From contig JADYZN010000036.1 in assembly GCA_020853095.1 (NCBI GenBank), positions 1 to 58,879 of the forward strand: 58,879 nt of DNA, in the 5' to 3' direction. Below the pieces are notes generated by a model. It did no database searches and had not been told where the DNA came from. It worked only from the letters and a program-made list of their open reading frames with translations. The translations under genes and the position numbers were made by a program. The stretch is from Phycisphaerales bacterium (lineage in GTDB: Bacteria; Planctomycetota; Phycisphaerae; Tepidisphaerales; Tepidisphaeraceae). This document shows, in pieces, positions 36,402-48,135 of the stretch. Each line of letters starts with the position of its first letter. The stretch's first letter is position 1.

Positions 36402-39319
36402 ACATCAAATCCGCCCAATCCAAGACCGTTCCCGGCCCCATCGCGATGTGGTTCATGAATGACACGATGGATGAGCCGACGATGCGCCATCAACTTGATG
36501 AGCTGGCGGGCAAGGGGTTTGGCGCGGTGCTGCTGCATCCGCGGGATGGGATGACCACGCCGTTTTCATCGCGGCGGTGGTATGAGCAGTCGGCGTTTGT
36601 CATCCGGGAATGTATCAGACGTGGGATCAGGCCGTGGTTTTATGATGAAAACCCCTGCCCCAGCGGGTCGGCCGGCGGAATGGTGAGCGACTTGCATCCG
36701 GAACTGGTCTGCCAGGCTTTGTCGTCGGACAAGCGGACGGTTCGGCCGGAAAAGGGAGTGATTCGCGCCGTGTTCAAGGATGCCGGCCGGCTTTTGCGGA
36801 TTTACGCCGCGGAGGCCGATGAATCGGGCGGGCGTGCCGAGCCGTGGCGGGATGTGACCGAATGGGCGGGGCTGGTGGGAGATCACTGGTTCGTGCAGGG
36901 GGCACGGACGCGCGGATATGGGCCGACGCACATGCCTGACACATGCGATGCGCATTGGCGGGCATGGGTGGACCGCATCCGATGGGTGCTTGAGTGGAAG
37001 CCGCCGGAGGATCGGGCGTATCACGTCATGGCGGTGAGTCGCAAGTTGTTCGTGGAAACGAGGCCGATCCATTACGTCGATCTGATTCATCCCGAATCGA
37101 CCCGCCGATTCATCGAACTGACGTATCAGCGGGCGTATGACCAGCTTGGGCCGGAGCTGTTCGGGCGGCTGGAGGCGGGTTTCAGTGATGAACCGAAGCT
37201 GTTTGGGCCGTATCACTGGTCGAGCATCCTGCCGGAGGATTATCAAAAGGCGTATGGGCGGGATATTTTTCGCGATCTGCCGATCTTGATCGACGATGCG
37301 GGATTGGAAGGAGAGATCGCCCGGCTGCGGTATCGGCGTTTATTGGGCAGGCTTTGGAAGGAACGCTTCTGGGATGTGATGGCCGATTGGTGTCGCGGGC
37401 ATGGGATGCTGCTGGCGGGCCATTCATCGCCGGAGGAGGACCCGGTGAAGCAGGCGTGTCACACGCCCGCGTTGATGCAGGGGCTGTCAACGATGGATTG
37501 GCCGGGGTGCGACCAGATCACCTCGCGATTTGAGAAATTACAGGATGAATTAAGCCCGCTGATCGCGTCATCGGTGGCCCATCAGCACGGCAAGGAACAC
37601 GTGCTGGTGGAGAGCCTGGGCGTGTCGGGCGAAGGGATCACCCCCGCTCGCATGAAGCGGATACTGGACCACCTGGCGATTTTGGGATGCGATCTATTCT
37701 GCCTGCATGGCCAGCTATACAGCATGGCCGGCGACCGCAAACGTGAAGCGCCCCCGTCGATCTTCGTTCAGCAGCCATACTGGCCGTTTATCAGCGAATT
37801 GAACGATCATCTCATGGAATGGACGCGCTGGCATGGATTGGGGGAGGCGGTTCGGCCGATCGGTGTGGTCTATCCCACGGCGGCGTTTGAATCCTCCCGG
37901 CCGGACGATGCGCAGGCCAGAACATGGGCAATCGCGCTGGATGAGATCATCGCAAACCTGTTGAAGGCGGGGTTGAGCTTTGATCTGGTGAGCGATCTGG
38001 ACATCGCCAATCCGGCGATGGCCCATTGCGAGGGAGGCCGATTGCACATCGGCAAGGCCCGATATGAATCGCTGGTGCTTGCGGACATCGGCTTGCTGGA
38101 ACAACCGGCGGCCGATGCGATCGCCGCGTGGGACAGGAGTGGATTGCAGGTGCTGTCACTGGGGAAAATCCGGATGGCGGGGATGGACCGGCTGGTCCAG
38201 TTGGGGGAATCGACATCGATTGATGCGATGGTTAAACAACTGGTTCAACGGCATCGGTCGTGGATGAAGACCGATGCCGGGGAGATCGTTTACACGCACA
38301 CACGCATTCGGGATGGCCATGTTCACCGGGCGCTGTGGAATCCGGGGAATCGTCCGGCGAAGGTGACATTTACCCGGACGGGCGACTCGATTGAGCTGGG
38401 GCCTGATGGGGTGGAGTTCGTGGTCGATGACAAAGCACCGAACTCTGACGCTTTGCCGGCCTCCGCCAGAGTCGTCGAGCTGAACGGCGCGTGGGTGATG
38501 AAGCCCTCGCAGTCCAATGTCCTTCGACTTTCGCATTGGCGGATGCGCACGCCCGATGGCGTGGAGCAGAACGTCAGTGTGCCGGCCAAGAGCGCGGATG
38601 TGGACTGGATGCCGGCCGAATTCATCACCAGCGGATTTTTCCCACTGACGCCAAAGGGTTGCATCCTGGAATGCGACGTCGAGGTGGAGGGAATCATCGG
38701 GGAGTTGCATCTGAACTGGGATGTCAAAGCGATCGGGGCCTCGGCGAAGCTCTGGATCAACGATCGGTTGGTGGATTTGAGCGAGCGGAAGAACGGATTG
38801 TGGTTTGATTCGTACAGCCGTCCGCTGGATGGATGCTTGCGGGAGGGTCGCAACTCTCTTCGCCTGGAGATCGATCCTCCCGAGGCGGATGAACGCGCGT
38901 TGATTGATCCTTTGTATTTGTGCGGCAGGTTTCTTGTGCCCGATCCGGCGCGTTTGCGCATCACAAAGGGTGCCGAGGTGAGAAGCGAATCGCCGTTGGA
39001 TTGGGCCAAGGCGGGTTACCCGCATTATTCGGGAGAAATGATTTACAGCACCGAATTTTCCGCGCCGAAGGACTGTCGCCGCATCTGGATCGAATGGATG
39101 GAGGGTCAGCGCGATCCGGTGGAGGTCCGGCTGAACGGCAAAACCATCGGCCGGCGGTGCTGGGGGCCGTGGCGGGTGGAATTGACCGATGCGTTGAAAA
39201 CCGGCCGCAATCTGCTGGAAATTAGCAGTGCCAACACGCTGATCAACCGTCTTGAAGGGGTGGCCCAGCCGAGCGGGCTGACCGGTAAACCCCGACTGAT
39301 GGTGAGTTCCGAAAAGTAA
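36398..39319 (+). CDS. GH106-like alpha-L-rhamnosidase-type hydrolase
   Basis: 973 residues, no signal peptide. The N-terminal region GPIAMWFMNDTMDEPTMRHQ, the strand GFGAVLLHPRDGM and the motif PWFYDENPCPSGSAGG match the GH106-type YDE..PSG.AGG signature. FSDEPKLFGPYHWS, HGMLLAGHSSPEEDP and EHVLVESLGVSGEG continue the barrel (about 20-420). A Rossmann-like middle part and a C-terminal GH2-type sugar-binding domain (VEVRLNGKTIGRRCWGPW, GRNLLEISSANTLINRLEG) close the protein. Coupling to the GH78 gene supports action on rhamnose-containing oligosaccharides in the cytoplasm. GH106 assignment is by motif only. Confidence 0.82.
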   Translation: MNIKSAQSKTVPGPIAMWFMNDTMDEPTMRHQLDELAGKGFGAVLLHPRDGMTTPFSSRRWYEQSAFVIRECIRRGIRPWFYDENPCPSGSAGGMVSDLHPELVCQALSSDKRTVRPEKGVIRAVFKDAGRLLRIYAAEADESGGRAEPWRDVTEWAGLVGDHWFVQGARTRGYGPTHMPDTCDAHWRAWVDRIRWVLEWKPPEDRAYHVMAVSRKLFVETRPIHYVDLIHPESTRRFIELTYQRAYDQLGPELFGRLEAGFSDEPKLFGPYHWSSILPEDYQKAYGRDIFRDLPILIDDAGLEGEIARLRYRRLLGRLWKERFWDVMADWCRGHGMLLAGHSSPEEDPVKQACHTPALMQGLSTMDWPGCDQITSRFEKLQDELSPLIASSVAHQHGKEHVLVESLGVSGEGITPARMKRILDHLAILGCDLFCLHGQLYSMAGDRKREAPPSIFVQQPYWPFISELNDHLMEWTRWHGLGEAVRPIGVVYPTAAFESSRPDDAQARTWAIALDEIIANLLKAGLSFDLVSDLDIANPAMAHCEGGRLHIGKARYESLVLADIGLLEQPAADAIAAWDRSGLQVLSLGKIRMAGMDRLVQLGESTSIDAMVKQLVQRHRSWMKTDAGEIVYTHTRIRDGHVHRALWNPGNRPAKVTFTRTGDSIELGPDGVEFVVDDKAPNSDALPASARVVELNGAWVMKPSQSNVLRLSHWRMRTPDGVEQNVSVPAKSADVDWMPAEFITSGFFPLTPKGCILECDVEVEGIIGELHLNWDVKAIGASAKLWINDRLVDLSERKNGLWFDSYSRPLDGCLREGRNSLRLEIDPPEADERALIDPLYLCGRFLVPDPARLRITKGAEVRSESPLDWAKAGYPHYSGEMIYSTEFSAPKDCRRIWIEWMEGQRDPVEVRLNGKTIGRRCWGPWRVELTDALKTGRNLLEISSANTLINRLEGVAQPSGLTGKPRLMVSSEK

Positions 39320-39382
39320 AGACTCCAGCCCGCCGCCTCGCCTTCACATAAATCACGCCAGGCCAACAGCTTACGTTACAAT

Positions 39383-39622
39383 CTAATCCAATGTCCAGAC
39401 GACGGCCAGTTTGAATCGGCCGGTGTCGTCTTCATAGACTTCGGGGTCGATGGATTCGATTCCGGCCATTAAAAAGCCGCCGGAGGGATCGAGCAGGCCG
39501 ATCTGTTCGCCGCGTTGGGAATGCCAGCCGGCGGTTTGATCCGCCACAACATGGCATTCGTTCGCATCGGGCCGATGGATGCCGGGCTTTTCGTACAGGC
39601 GGATGGTGAGCCTTTCCTTCAC
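39383..39622 (-). CDS. small protein of unknown function
   Basis: 79 residues from GTG 39622, with an in-frame stop only three codons upstream. Codons are strongly GC3-biased, as in neighbouring genes, which supports a real gene. No signal peptide, membrane segment or recognisable motif. The sequence has a likely two-layer beta character ([39 protein letters not shown]). It lies alone between the GH106-like gene and gltB, opposite to both. No ribosome site is evident. Confidence 0.55.
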   Translation of the reverse strand: MKERLTIRLYEKPGIHRPDANECHVVADQTAGWHSQRGEQIGLLDPSGGFLMAGIESIDPEVYEDDTGRFKLAVVWTLD

Positions 39623-39722
39623 GATTTGTCAGGTTACCCCGGCCAAGGCGGCCTGAACAAGCCAAAATCGGCCGCTGGGGAAATTTTCATCGCGGGCATT
39701 GGTATGAGGGGGTTAAAAGTAA

Positions 39723-39728
39723 TACAAT
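39723..39728 (+). promoter_or_regulatory. -10-like TACAAT before gltB
   Basis: TACAAT at 39723-39728 predicts a transcript start near 39735, leaving about 11 bases before ATG 39746. No clear -35 box. It resembles the placement seen before hpnG, panD and ubiE. Confidence 0.4.
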
Positions 39729-39745
39729 GGTCCGGATTTTTTTTT

Positions 39746-42700
39746 ATGGAACCCACGATGAATCATCACCCATCAAGCGTCATTTCGGCCGACCCGACCA
39801 GCCACGCCGCTTTCGTCGATGGCGTGCGTGGCAAACAGGGGTTGTACGATCCGGCGTTCGAGCATGATTCGTGCGGGGTGGGGTTTGTCTGCCACATCAA
39901 AGGGCAGGCTTCGCACAACATCGTGGATCAGGCGTTGCTGATGCTGGAGAACATGAGCCATCGGGGGGCGTGCGGCTGCGAGGAGGACAGTGGAGATGGA
40001 GCCGGCATCCTGGTGCGCACGCCCGACAAGTTTTTCCGCAAGGAGGCGGCGCGACTGGGGTTTCATCTGCCGGCCGAGGGGCATTACGCGGTGGGAATGG
40101 TCTTTTTGCCCAAGGACCTGGTGTTGCGGCGGGAATGCGAGGCGATTCTTGAAAAGGTGGTGCGGGATTACGGCATGATCGTGCTGGGGTGGCGGGATGT
40201 GCCGATCGACAGCCGTCATTGCGGGCCGACGCCGAGGCTTTGCGAGCCGCGCATCCGCCAGATTTTCGTCGGCATGGCCGAGACTTTCTACAACCGCACG
40301 GACTTTGACCGCCGGTTGTACCTGGTCCGCCAGCGCGCCGAAAACGCCATCGAATTCAGCACGCTGCCGCAGGTGGCGCGGGAGCAGTTTTACATCTGCA
40401 TCCTGTCGGCCAACCGGACGATCTACAAGGGGATGCTGACCAGCGAGCAGTTGCGCAAGTATTTTCCGGACCTGTCGGACCCGGATTTTGTCAGTTCGCT
40501 GGCGATCGTTCACTCGCGGTTTTCCACCAACACGTTTCCCTCGTGGGATCGGGCGCATCCGTTTCGTTACGTCGCCCACAACGGCGAGATCAACACGCTG
40601 CGCGGCAACCGCAACTGGATGCGGTCGCGATCCGGAGCGCTGCGGTCGGAGGTCTTTGGCGATGAATTGCCCAAGATGTTCCCGATTTTGACCGAATCCG
40701 GATCGGACACGGCCACGTTCGACAACTGTCTGCAGTTCCTGTGCGTCAACGGCCGGTCGCTGCCGCACGGGGTGTTGATGATGATTCCGCAGGCGTGGCA
40801 GCAGGATGACCTGATGGACGCCGATCTGCGGGCGTTTTACGAGTATCACGCCTGCCTGATGGAACCCTGGGATGGGCCGGCATCGGTCACGTTCACCAAT
40901 GGTTACCTGGTGGGCGCGGTGCTGGATCGCAACGGCCTTCGTCCCAGCCGCTATTACGTCACCAAGGATGACCTGATCATCATGGCCAGCGAGGTGGGCG
41001 TGTTGCCGATCGAGCCAAACCGCGTGGCGCGCAAGTGGCGGTTGCAACCGGGTCGAATCTTTCTGGTGGACACCCGGCAGGGCCGGATCATCGACGATGG
41101 GGAGATCAAGCGCGAGCTGGTGGATCAACGGCCGTGGCGCAAGTGGCTGGATGAACACCTGATCGACCTGGACAGCCTTCCGGAGCCGCGCGAGGTTCAT
41201 CCGGTGGATCATGATACGCTGATGGTCCGGCAGCACGCCTTTGGCTACACGGTCGAGGATATGAAGATGATCGTGGGGCCGATGGCCGCCACGGGGATGG
41301 AGGCGATCGGGTCGATGGGGACCGATACGCCGCTGGCCTGTTTGTCGCAGCGGCCGCAGCTTTTGTACAACTATTTCAAGCAATTGTTCGCGCAGGTGAC
41401 CAACCCGCCGCTGGATGCGAATTTCGAGTCGCTGGTGACGTCGTTGTACACCTATCTGGGCCGCGAGGGGAATTTGTTGGAGGAGACCCCCCGCCACGCC
41501 CATTTGATCAAGCTCAAGCAGCCGATCCTGAGCAACGCCGACCTGGAAAAACTGCGACAGGTGGCGGTGGGCGACTTGCGGGCCGTCACGCTGCCGATGC
41601 TCTTCAACGTCCGCGATGGGGAAAAGGGACTGCAACAGGCATTGGAGGAACTGTGCCGGTCGGCGTCGCAGGCGGTGAAGGATGGGGCGTCGATCCTGGT
41701 GTTGTCGGATCGTGGCGTCGACGCCGAGCATGCGCCGATCCCCAGTCTGCTGGCGACCGCGGCGGTTCATCATCACCTGATCCGCGAAGGATCGCGCACG
41801 CAGGCGGGGCTGGTGATCGAGACCGGCGAGGCGCGTGAGGTTCACCATTTCTGCCTGTTGATCGGATATGGCGCCGGCGCGGTCAATCCGTACGTCGCGT
41901 TTGAGACGCTGGCCGATCTGCACAAGGAAGGGATTTTGCCGCAGGGCCTGAAGCTGGAGCAGGCATACAAGAATTACATCAAGGCCGCCAACAAGGGGAT
42001 CATCAAGGTGGCGTCCAAGATGGGGATCTCGACGGTGCAGAGCTATCGCGGGGCGCAGATTTTCGAGGCGATCGGCCTGAGCAAGGAGCTGGTGGATCGA
42101 TATTTCACCAACACGGCTTCGCGGCTCAACGGCGTGGGGTTGGAAGTGCTGGCGCGCGAATGTCTGGAACGCCATCGGCGCGGGTTCCCGCCGATCCAGG
42201 CCCCCCGCGAGGTGCTGGAAAATGGCGGCCAGTATCAGTGGCGGCGGGATGGGGAATACCACCTGTGGAATCCGCACACGGTGGCCAAGATGCAACATGC
42301 GGTGCGCATCAGCAGTTACGCGACGTTCAAGGAATACACCAAACTGGTGGATGATGAATCGCGCAACCGCTGCACGCTGCGGGGATTGTTGAAGTTCAAG
42401 AAAAACCAGCCGGTCCCGCTGGAAGAGGTGGAACCGGCAAGCGAGATCGTCAAGCGGTTCGTCACCGGCGCGATGAGCTTCGGGTCGATCAGCAAGGAGG
42501 CGCACGAAAATCTGGCCATCGCCATGAACCGCATCGGCGGCAAGAGCAACACCGGCGAAGGGGGAGAAGACCCCCGGCGGTTCAAAAAGGAAGACAACGG
42601 CGACTGGCGTCGATCGGCCATCAAGCAGGTGGCCTCAGCGCGTTTTGGCGTGACGACCGAATACCTGGTCAACGCCGACGAGTTGCAGATCAAGATGGCG

Positions 42701-44380
42701 CAGGGGGCCAAGCCGGGCGAGGGCGGGCAGTTGCCGGGCCACAAGGTCGATCCGTTCATCGGCAAAATCCGCCATTCCACGCCGGGCGTCGGGCTGATTT
42801 CGCCGCCGCCGCACCATGACATTTATTCGATCGAGGACCTGGCGCAGCTCATCCACGACCTGAAGAACGTCAACTCGCAGGCGAGGGTCAGCGTGAAGCT
42901 GGTCAGCGAGGTGGGCGTGGGGACGGTCGCCGCGGGGGTGGCCAAGGCCAAGGCCGACCACATCCTGATCAGCGGCGACAGCGGCGGCACGGGCGCTTCG
43001 CCCCTGACCAGCATCAAGCACGCGGGCATCCCGTGGGAGATGGGGTTGTCGGAGACGCAGCAGACGCTGGTACTCAACGACCTGCGCGGCCGGGTGATCG
43101 TTCAGACCGACGGGCAGATCAAGACCGGACGGGACGTGGTGGTGGCGGCGCTGCTGGGCGCTGAGGAAATTGGATTCGCCACCGCCCCGCTGATCGCCTC
43201 CGGGTGCATCATGATGCGCGTGTGCCATTTGAACACCTGCCCGGTGGGCGTGGCGACGCAGGACCCGGAACTGCGGCGAAAATTCGCCGGCAAGCCCGAA
43301 CACGTCATCAACTTCTTCTTCTTCATCGCCGAGGAGGTACGGGAATTGATGGCGCAACTGGGCTTCCGCAGTTTCCAGGAGATGGTCGGGCGGGTGGACC
43401 TGCTGGAGGTGGAGGATGTTTCATCGCACTGGAAGGCCCGGCATCTGGATTTGTCCGTGCTGCTGCATCGCCCGCAAACCAAGGCCGGCGTCGCCATCAG
43501 CAACGTCCAGAAACAGGACCACGGGCTGGACAAGTCGTTGGACAACACCCAACTGATCCCGCTGGCCCAGCCCGCCCTGCTGCGGGGTGAAAAGGTGGTC
43601 CACGAACTGCCGATCAAAAACACCAACCGCACCGTCGGCACAACGCTGTCGGGGCGGATCGCGCAACAGCACGGGCAGGCCGGACTGCCGGTTGACACGA
43701 TCAACTTCAAATTCACCGGTTCGGCCGGCCAGAGTTTTGGCGCATTTCTTTCCCGCGGCGTCACGCTGACCCTTGAGGGGGATGCCAACGACTACGTCGG
43801 CAAGGGGTTGTCGGGAGGAAAAATCATCGTCTTCCCGCCCCGGCAGGCGACGTTCAAGCCGGAGGAGAACATCATCGCCGGCAACGTCTGCGGGTATGGC
43901 GCGATCGACGGCGAGCTGTACGTCCGCGGCGTGGTGGGTGAACGGTTCTGCGTGCGAAATTCCGGCGCTTCGGCGGTGGTTGAAGGGGTCGGCGACCATG
44001 GCTGCGAATACATGACCGGCGGACGGGTCGTCATCATCGGCCCCACCGGACGTAATTTCGCCGCGGGCATGAGCGGCGGCATCGCCTACGTCTACGATGA
44101 CAACGGCCAGTTCCCCGAATTGTGCAACAAGGACCTGGTTGAACTGGAAAAGCCGGCCGATTTCACGCCCGACGACGTGAAAACACTCCGCACGCTGCTG
44201 GAAAACCATTACCGTTACACCACCAGCGCCGTCGCCAAGGCGATTCTCGACGACTGGGACAACGAGCTGCGCTGGTTCGTCAAGGTCATGCCCACGGATT
44301 ACCGCCGCGCCCTGGCCCGCATGGCCGAGATCGAAGCCCAGGCCAGCCGACTGTCGGAACGCCAGACAACCGGAGTGTAA
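39746..44380 (+). CDS. gltB: glutamate synthase large subunit
   Basis: About 1544 residues from ATG 39746 (ATG 39758, MNHHPSS, equally possible). It makes glutamate from glutamine and 2-oxoglutarate. The class II amidotransferase domain begins after a short propeptide at the catalytic Cys in EHDSCGVGF (about residue 37) and runs to about 430 ([28 protein letters not shown]). The central domain and the FMN-binding synthase domain follow ([21 protein letters not shown]). The 3Fe-4S cysteines are in [15 protein letters not shown] (C-x5-C-x4-C). The C-terminal GXGXG beta-helix is about 1240-1500. The adjacent gltD indicates the NADPH-type enzyme. The frame is open upstream to 39515, but that sequence overlaps the small leftward gene and is not GltB-like. 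Confidence 0.96.
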   Translation: MEPTMNHHPSSVISADPTSHAAFVDGVRGKQGLYDPAFEHDSCGVGFVCHIKGQASHNIVDQALLMLENMSHRGACGCEEDSGDGAGILVRTPDKFFRKEAARLGFHLPAEGHYAVGMVFLPKDLVLRRECEAILEKVVRDYGMIVLGWRDVPIDSRHCGPTPRLCEPRIRQIFVGMAETFYNRTDFDRRLYLVRQRAENAIEFSTLPQVAREQFYICILSANRTIYKGMLTSEQLRKYFPDLSDPDFVSSLAIVHSRFSTNTFPSWDRAHPFRYVAHNGEINTLRGNRNWMRSRSGALRSEVFGDELPKMFPILTESGSDTATFDNCLQFLCVNGRSLPHGVLMMIPQAWQQDDLMDADLRAFYEYHACLMEPWDGPASVTFTNGYLVGAVLDRNGLRPSRYYVTKDDLIIMASEVGVLPIEPNRVARKWRLQPGRIFLVDTRQGRIIDDGEIKRELVDQRPWRKWLDEHLIDLDSLPEPREVHPVDHDTLMVRQHAFGYTVEDMKMIVGPMAATGMEAIGSMGTDTPLACLSQRPQLLYNYFKQLFAQVTNPPLDANFESLVTSLYTYLGREGNLLEETPRHAHLIKLKQPILSNADLEKLRQVAVGDLRAVTLPMLFNVRDGEKGLQQALEELCRSASQAVKDGASILVLSDRGVDAEHAPIPSLLATAAVHHHLIREGSRTQAGLVIETGEAREVHHFCLLIGYGAGAVNPYVAFETLADLHKEGILPQGLKLEQAYKNYIKAANKGIIKVASKMGISTVQSYRGAQIFEAIGLSKELVDRYFTNTASRLNGVGLEVLARECLERHRRGFPPIQAPREVLENGGQYQWRRDGEYHLWNPHTVAKMQHAVRISSYATFKEYTKLVDDESRNRCTLRGLLKFKKNQPVPLEEVEPASEIVKRFVTGAMSFGSISKEAHENLAIAMNRIGGKSNTGEGGEDPRRFKKEDNGDWRRSAIKQVASARFGVTTEYLVNADELQIKMAQGAKPGEGGQLPGHKVDPFIGKIRHSTPGVGLISPPPHHDIYSIEDLAQLIHDLKNVNSQARVSVKLVSEVGVGTVAAGVAKAKADHILISGDSGGTGASPLTSIKHAGIPWEMGLSETQQTLVLNDLRGRVIVQTDGQIKTGRDVVVAALLGAEEIGFATAPLIASGCIMMRVCHLNTCPVGVATQDPELRRKFAGKPEHVINFFFFIAEEVRELMAQLGFRSFQEMVGRVDLLEVEDVSSHWKARHLDLSVLLHRPQTKAGVAISNVQKQDHGLDKSLDNTQLIPLAQPALLRGEKVVHELPIKNTNRTVGTTLSGRIAQQHGQAGLPVDTINFKFTGSAGQSFGAFLSRGVTLTLEGDANDYVGKGLSGGKIIVFPPRQATFKPEENIIAGNVCGYGAIDGELYVRGVVGERFCVRNSGASAVVEGVGDHGCEYMTGGRVVIIGPTGRNFAAGMSGGIAYVYDDNGQFPELCNKDLVELEKPADFTPDDVKTLRTLLENHYRYTTSAVAKAILDDWDNELRWFVKVMPTDYRRALARMAEIEAQASRLSERQTTGV

Positions 44381-44427
44381 ATCAGCCACCCTTTAGCAAC
44401 GAACGCGGAATTATGTGAGGATTTTTC

Positions 44428-45918
44428 ATGGGAAAGCCGACCGGATTCAAGGAGATCGCCCGCCAGACGCCCCAGCGCCGGCCGGTGGAGTTGCGCGTGT
44501 TGGACTGGGATGAAATCTACCTGGAGTTCGGCGACCGCAAACTTCAGGAGCAGGGGGCGCGCTGCATGGATTGCGGCATCCCCTTCTGCCACGAAGGATG
44601 CCCGTTGGGCAACATCATCCCCGAATGGAACGACCTGGTCTACAAAAACCGGTGGCAGGATGCGCTGGAGATGCTCTTCAAGACCAACAATTTCCCTGAA
44701 TTCACCGGCCGGATCTGCCCCGCGCCGTGCGAGGAAGCCTGCGTCCTGGGGATCAACGAAAAGCCGGTCACGATCAAACTCATCGAGCAGAACATCGTTG
44801 AGCACGCCTTCAAAAACGGATGGGTCAAGCCCAACCCCCCGGCCCGACGAACCGGCAAAAACGTCGCGGTCGTCGGCTCCGGCCCCGCGGGTCTGGCGTG
44901 CGCAGCGCAGCTCAATCAGGCGGGGCACACCGTCACCGTTTACGAGCGCGCCGACCGCGTCGGCGGCCTGCTCACCTACGGCATTCCCAACTTCAAACTT
45001 GAAAAATGGGTCGTCGAACGCCGTGTCAAACTGCTGGAAGCCGAGGGGATCCGGTTCAAAACCAACGCCAACGTCGGCTTCAACGTCAAGGTTGAGGACC
45101 TTCGCCGCGATTACGATGCGATCGTCCTGTGCGGTGGATCCACCCAGCCGCGCGACCTGACCGTCCCCGGCCGGGAATTAAAGGGCGTCCATTTCGCGAT
45201 GGATTATCTCCCCCAACAAAACCGGCGCAATTTCGGCGATACGATCCCGGAAAACCAATCCATCACCGCAAAGGACAAGCACGTGATCATCCTGGGAGGT
45301 GGCGACACCGGCGCGGATTGCCTGGGCACCGCGCTGCGTCAGGGCGCCAAGTCCGTCAGCCAGTTTGAGCTGCTCCCCAAGCCACCCGAAAGCCGCGCTC
45401 CGGACATGCCCTGGCCTTACTGGCCGATGATCCTGCGGATCAGCTCGGCCCACGAGGAAAGCAGCACCCTGCAACAGGGACTGGACGCCAATCGGCCGGC
45501 CAAAATCCGCGATTATGCCATCGCCACCCAGAGTTTTGGCGGCGAGAACGGACAGGTCAATAAGCTTCGCGCGATCCGTCTTGAATGGGAAATGCAAGGC
45601 AGCCGGCCGGTGAAGATGAAGGAAATCCCCGGCAGCGAGTTTGAACTTGATTGCGACTTGTGCCTGCTGGCGATGGGGTTTGTCCATCCCGAACACCCCG
45701 GCCCCATCCAGCAGCTTGGCCTGACGTTGGACCCGCGCGGCAACGTGCAGGTTGACCAGAACTATCAGACCAACATTCCGGGCGTTTTCGCCGCCGGCGA
45801 CCTGCGTCGCGGCCAATCGCTGGTGGTCTGGGCCATCTCCGAAGGCCGACAGGCCGCCCGCGCGGTGGATGAATCGCTGATGGGCCGGTCGGACCTGCCC
45901 TATCTGAAATTGTTCTGA
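44428..45918 (+). CDS. gltD: glutamate synthase small subunit (NADPH-type)
   Basis: 496 residues. The N-terminal domain has cysteines for two 4Fe-4S clusters ([29 protein letters not shown]). The FAD site is [14 protein letters not shown] (about 150-163) and the NADPH site is [15 protein letters not shown] (about 290). [20 protein letters not shown] is the second FAD segment. It passes electrons from NADPH to GltB. It is 47 bases downstream of gltB, with GAGGA before the ATG, so they form a two-gene operon. Confidence 0.96.
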   Translation: MGKPTGFKEIARQTPQRRPVELRVLDWDEIYLEFGDRKLQEQGARCMDCGIPFCHEGCPLGNIIPEWNDLVYKNRWQDALEMLFKTNNFPEFTGRICPAPCEEACVLGINEKPVTIKLIEQNIVEHAFKNGWVKPNPPARRTGKNVAVVGSGPAGLACAAQLNQAGHTVTVYERADRVGGLLTYGIPNFKLEKWVVERRVKLLEAEGIRFKTNANVGFNVKVEDLRRDYDAIVLCGGSTQPRDLTVPGRELKGVHFAMDYLPQQNRRNFGDTIPENQSITAKDKHVIILGGGDTGADCLGTALRQGAKSVSQFELLPKPPESRAPDMPWPYWPMILRISSAHEESSTLQQGLDANRPAKIRDYAIATQSFGGENGQVNKLRAIRLEWEMQGSRPVKMKEIPGSEFELDCDLCLLAMGFVHPEHPGPIQQLGLTLDPRGNVQVDQNYQTNIPGVFAAGDLRRGQSLVVWAISEGRQAARAVDESLMGRSDLPYLKLF

Positions 45919-45966
45919 CCGCCGCGACCGGCGAACGTCGGCGCAGGCTCGCCTTTCACGTTGGGT

Positions 45967-48069
45967 CTATAGCCCCGCGAGGGGGAAATCATCGGCTTCC
46001 GGGGCGGGTTTTCTCAGATCGGATTCCGGTCCGCCTTCCAATGCCTTGACCTCCAGGGGGGTTTCCTCCACGTGGCTGACCGTGCCATCATCTGTTTCAT
46101 CCCGCTCGGCGGTCGCCAACTGCCGGAACAGGGCCATCAGGTCGCGCAGGCCGCCGATGGTGAACCAGACGGTGGTCCCGACCCCGATGACCAGTGGCAT
46201 CCAGATGCCAACGATGTGCCAGTAGTTTGACCACCATGCCGTGGGCCACGGCCAGAACAGGTTCCAGATCGTGAAGATCACGAAGATGCCGAACCAGAAC
46301 ATCGTCCAGAGAAACAACGCCCACGACTGACACTTGTCGGCAAAGGTGAAATGGTGATCGATACCGATGATCGATTTCCATGAGCGCGGCGGTTTGGCAA
46401 CCGTCGGCAGCGGCTTGCCCTGTTCATCCACGGCCCATTTCCCTCGGTGCAGGATGCGATCCAGTTCAAAATCCTCCCGGCAGGTCAGCAGCGACACCAC
46501 CGCGTACATCACCACCGCCGAGACCATGGCGATGAAATAAAACCACTGGCCGTTGATCGGGAACTCCTCCATGTTCTTCCGCAAAAATTCGCTGTTGGGA
46601 TACAACTTCGCAAGCCAGGGGGCCAGCTCGTGCGGCCAGAACTGGCGGATGAGGATCCCCGCCACGCCCAGCGTTGATCCGGTGATCATGCCCGCGAACG
46701 CCCCGGCCGTGGTTCCTTTTTTCCAGTAGAACCCACCGAGGATCGCCGAGCCGGCTCCGCCCAGGAAGATCGTCCCGGTCAGGGCGAAATACATCAGGAT
46801 GTAATCGGTCTGCGGGAACGTCAGCCCGTAGACGTAGGAAAAGACCGCTACGAACGCGATGCTCCAGCGGATGAGCCGAATGTGCCCCTTGGGGGTCATC
46901 CGTTTTTTGCGGAAAGGCAGCACCACATCCTGGGCGAAGATGGTCCCCCATGAGTGCATGTAGGAGGAATCGCAACTGATCAGGGCGAAGAGCATGATCG
47001 AGGCGAACATCCCCTTGATGCCGATCGGCAGAAGGTGCGACAGCGCCAGCGGCACGCGCATCTGGTTGCCCACGGCGTGATTGTCGATCTGGGAGACGGC
47101 GTTGTTGACCCACGCCGCCCCCTCGCTGTAATGCGGGTGGTGCATGTAGGTGTAGGCGCAGATCGCCAGCAGGGCGATCATCACGTTCTTGGCGAAGTTG
47201 CGCCAGTTGCCGAGGATGCCGCCCATCTTGGCCTCGTGCGGGTTGGCGGCCGACGCCGCGAAGGCGTGCCCCCCCTGCCAGGCGCGCGTGCCGTAGATGG
47301 TGGCGAACAGGCCGATCAGGACGTACCAGATGTTGAAATCCGCCACCTGGCTGGTGTCAAATGGGTTGATCAGCGACTTGCCCGGCGGCGTATTGGTCAT
47401 CGCATCGTGGATTTCCTTCCAACTGAACATCCACAGCAGCGCCGCGGCCACCACGATGTACATCAGGCCGGAGATCAGCCCCTCGATGCAGTCGGTGACC
47501 ATCGCCGTCAACTGGCCGCCCGCCAGGACAAAACACAACGACCCGCCCAGCAGCACGAACATCATGATCGCCTCGGTGCGGACCGGCAGGCCGAACAATT
47601 CCGTGTGTTGCGGGAAACCAAAGTAATAAATAAAGAACCGCGCCCCCACGATCGGAAAGACCGCGTAGTTGAGCACCCCCGACACCCACGCCACGATCCC
47701 GATGAAAATGCGGAAACTTTTGGAATAACGTGCTTCAAAGAATTGAGCCAGCGTCATGACCCGGCTTTCGCGATAGCGGTAAACCACGAATCCGGTCAGG
47801 GTGATGAACAACCCCACCGGCAAGGTCATCTGCTGCCACCAGCCGATGGCGAAGCCGGACAGATACCACATCTCGAAGATCGCGATGACGCTGATCGCCC
47901 CCATCGCCGCCTCGCCGGAGGCGTTGGCCACGAGGTATCGCCCCGCCGCCCGGCCGGCCGTCATGAAATCCGCGACGCTCTTGACGTGACGCTGGGTGAT
48001 AAAGGCGATGTAAACGATAAAAGCCAGCGGAATCAGTAAAATCGCCCAGTCGATGATGTGCAGATCCAC
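45967..48069 (-). CDS. sodium:solute symporter (SSS family), cassette D
   Basis: 700 residues with roughly fourteen membrane segments. N-terminal IIDWAILLIPLAFIVYIAFI and the FMTAGRAAGRYLVANASGEA segment match the SSS start. RESRVMTLAQFFEARYSKSF is the conserved loop of sugar and solute symporters. It has two long hydrophilic parts near the C-terminus and a charged tail. The start is GTG 48069 with AAAGG seven bases upstream. It is the last gene of the leftward cassette D, so it is a good candidate for uptake of the cassette's breakdown product; the solute is unknown. It is convergent with gltD. Confidence 0.88.
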   Translation of the reverse strand: MDLHIIDWAILLIPLAFIVYIAFITQRHVKSVADFMTAGRAAGRYLVANASGEAAMGAISVIAIFEMWYLSGFAIGWWQQMTLPVGLFITLTGFVVYRYRESRVMTLAQFFEARYSKSFRIFIGIVAWVSGVLNYAVFPIVGARFFIYYFGFPQHTELFGLPVRTEAIMMFVLLGGSLCFVLAGGQLTAMVTDCIEGLISGLMYIVVAAALLWMFSWKEIHDAMTNTPPGKSLINPFDTSQVADFNIWYVLIGLFATIYGTRAWQGGHAFAASAANPHEAKMGGILGNWRNFAKNVMIALLAICAYTYMHHPHYSEGAAWVNNAVSQIDNHAVGNQMRVPLALSHLLPIGIKGMFASIMLFALISCDSSYMHSWGTIFAQDVVLPFRKKRMTPKGHIRLIRWSIAFVAVFSYVYGLTFPQTDYILMYFALTGTIFLGGAGSAILGGFYWKKGTTAGAFAGMITGSTLGVAGILIRQFWPHELAPWLAKLYPNSEFLRKNMEEFPINGQWFYFIAMVSAVVMYAVVSLLTCREDFELDRILHRGKWAVDEQGKPLPTVAKPPRSWKSIIGIDHHFTFADKCQSWALFLWTMFWFGIFVIFTIWNLFWPWPTAWWSNYWHIVGIWMPLVIGVGTTVWFTIGGLRDLMALFRQLATAERDETDDGTVSHVEETPLEVKALEGGPESDLRKPAPEADDFPLAGL

Positions 48070-48135
48070 GAAACGACCTTTCTACAATCGCGGATCGCGG
48101 GCATTGAACATCGCGCCGCCGTGTATGTATGTGTC

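Noticed and set aside
39515-39745. N-terminal extension of gltB to 39515
   Set aside because: GltB proteins begin shortly before the catalytic Cys; the extension is antisense to the small 39383-39622 gene and contains the -10-like box.
39773-42505. 910-codon leftward open frame across gltB
   Set aside because: It is the antisense of the GltB amidotransferase and central domains; the translation is rich in Arg, His and Gln with no domain.
45919-45966. Bidirectional terminator between gltD and the symporter gene
   Set aside because: Only a 5-bp GGCGA/TCGCC stem and no T-run; too weak to call.
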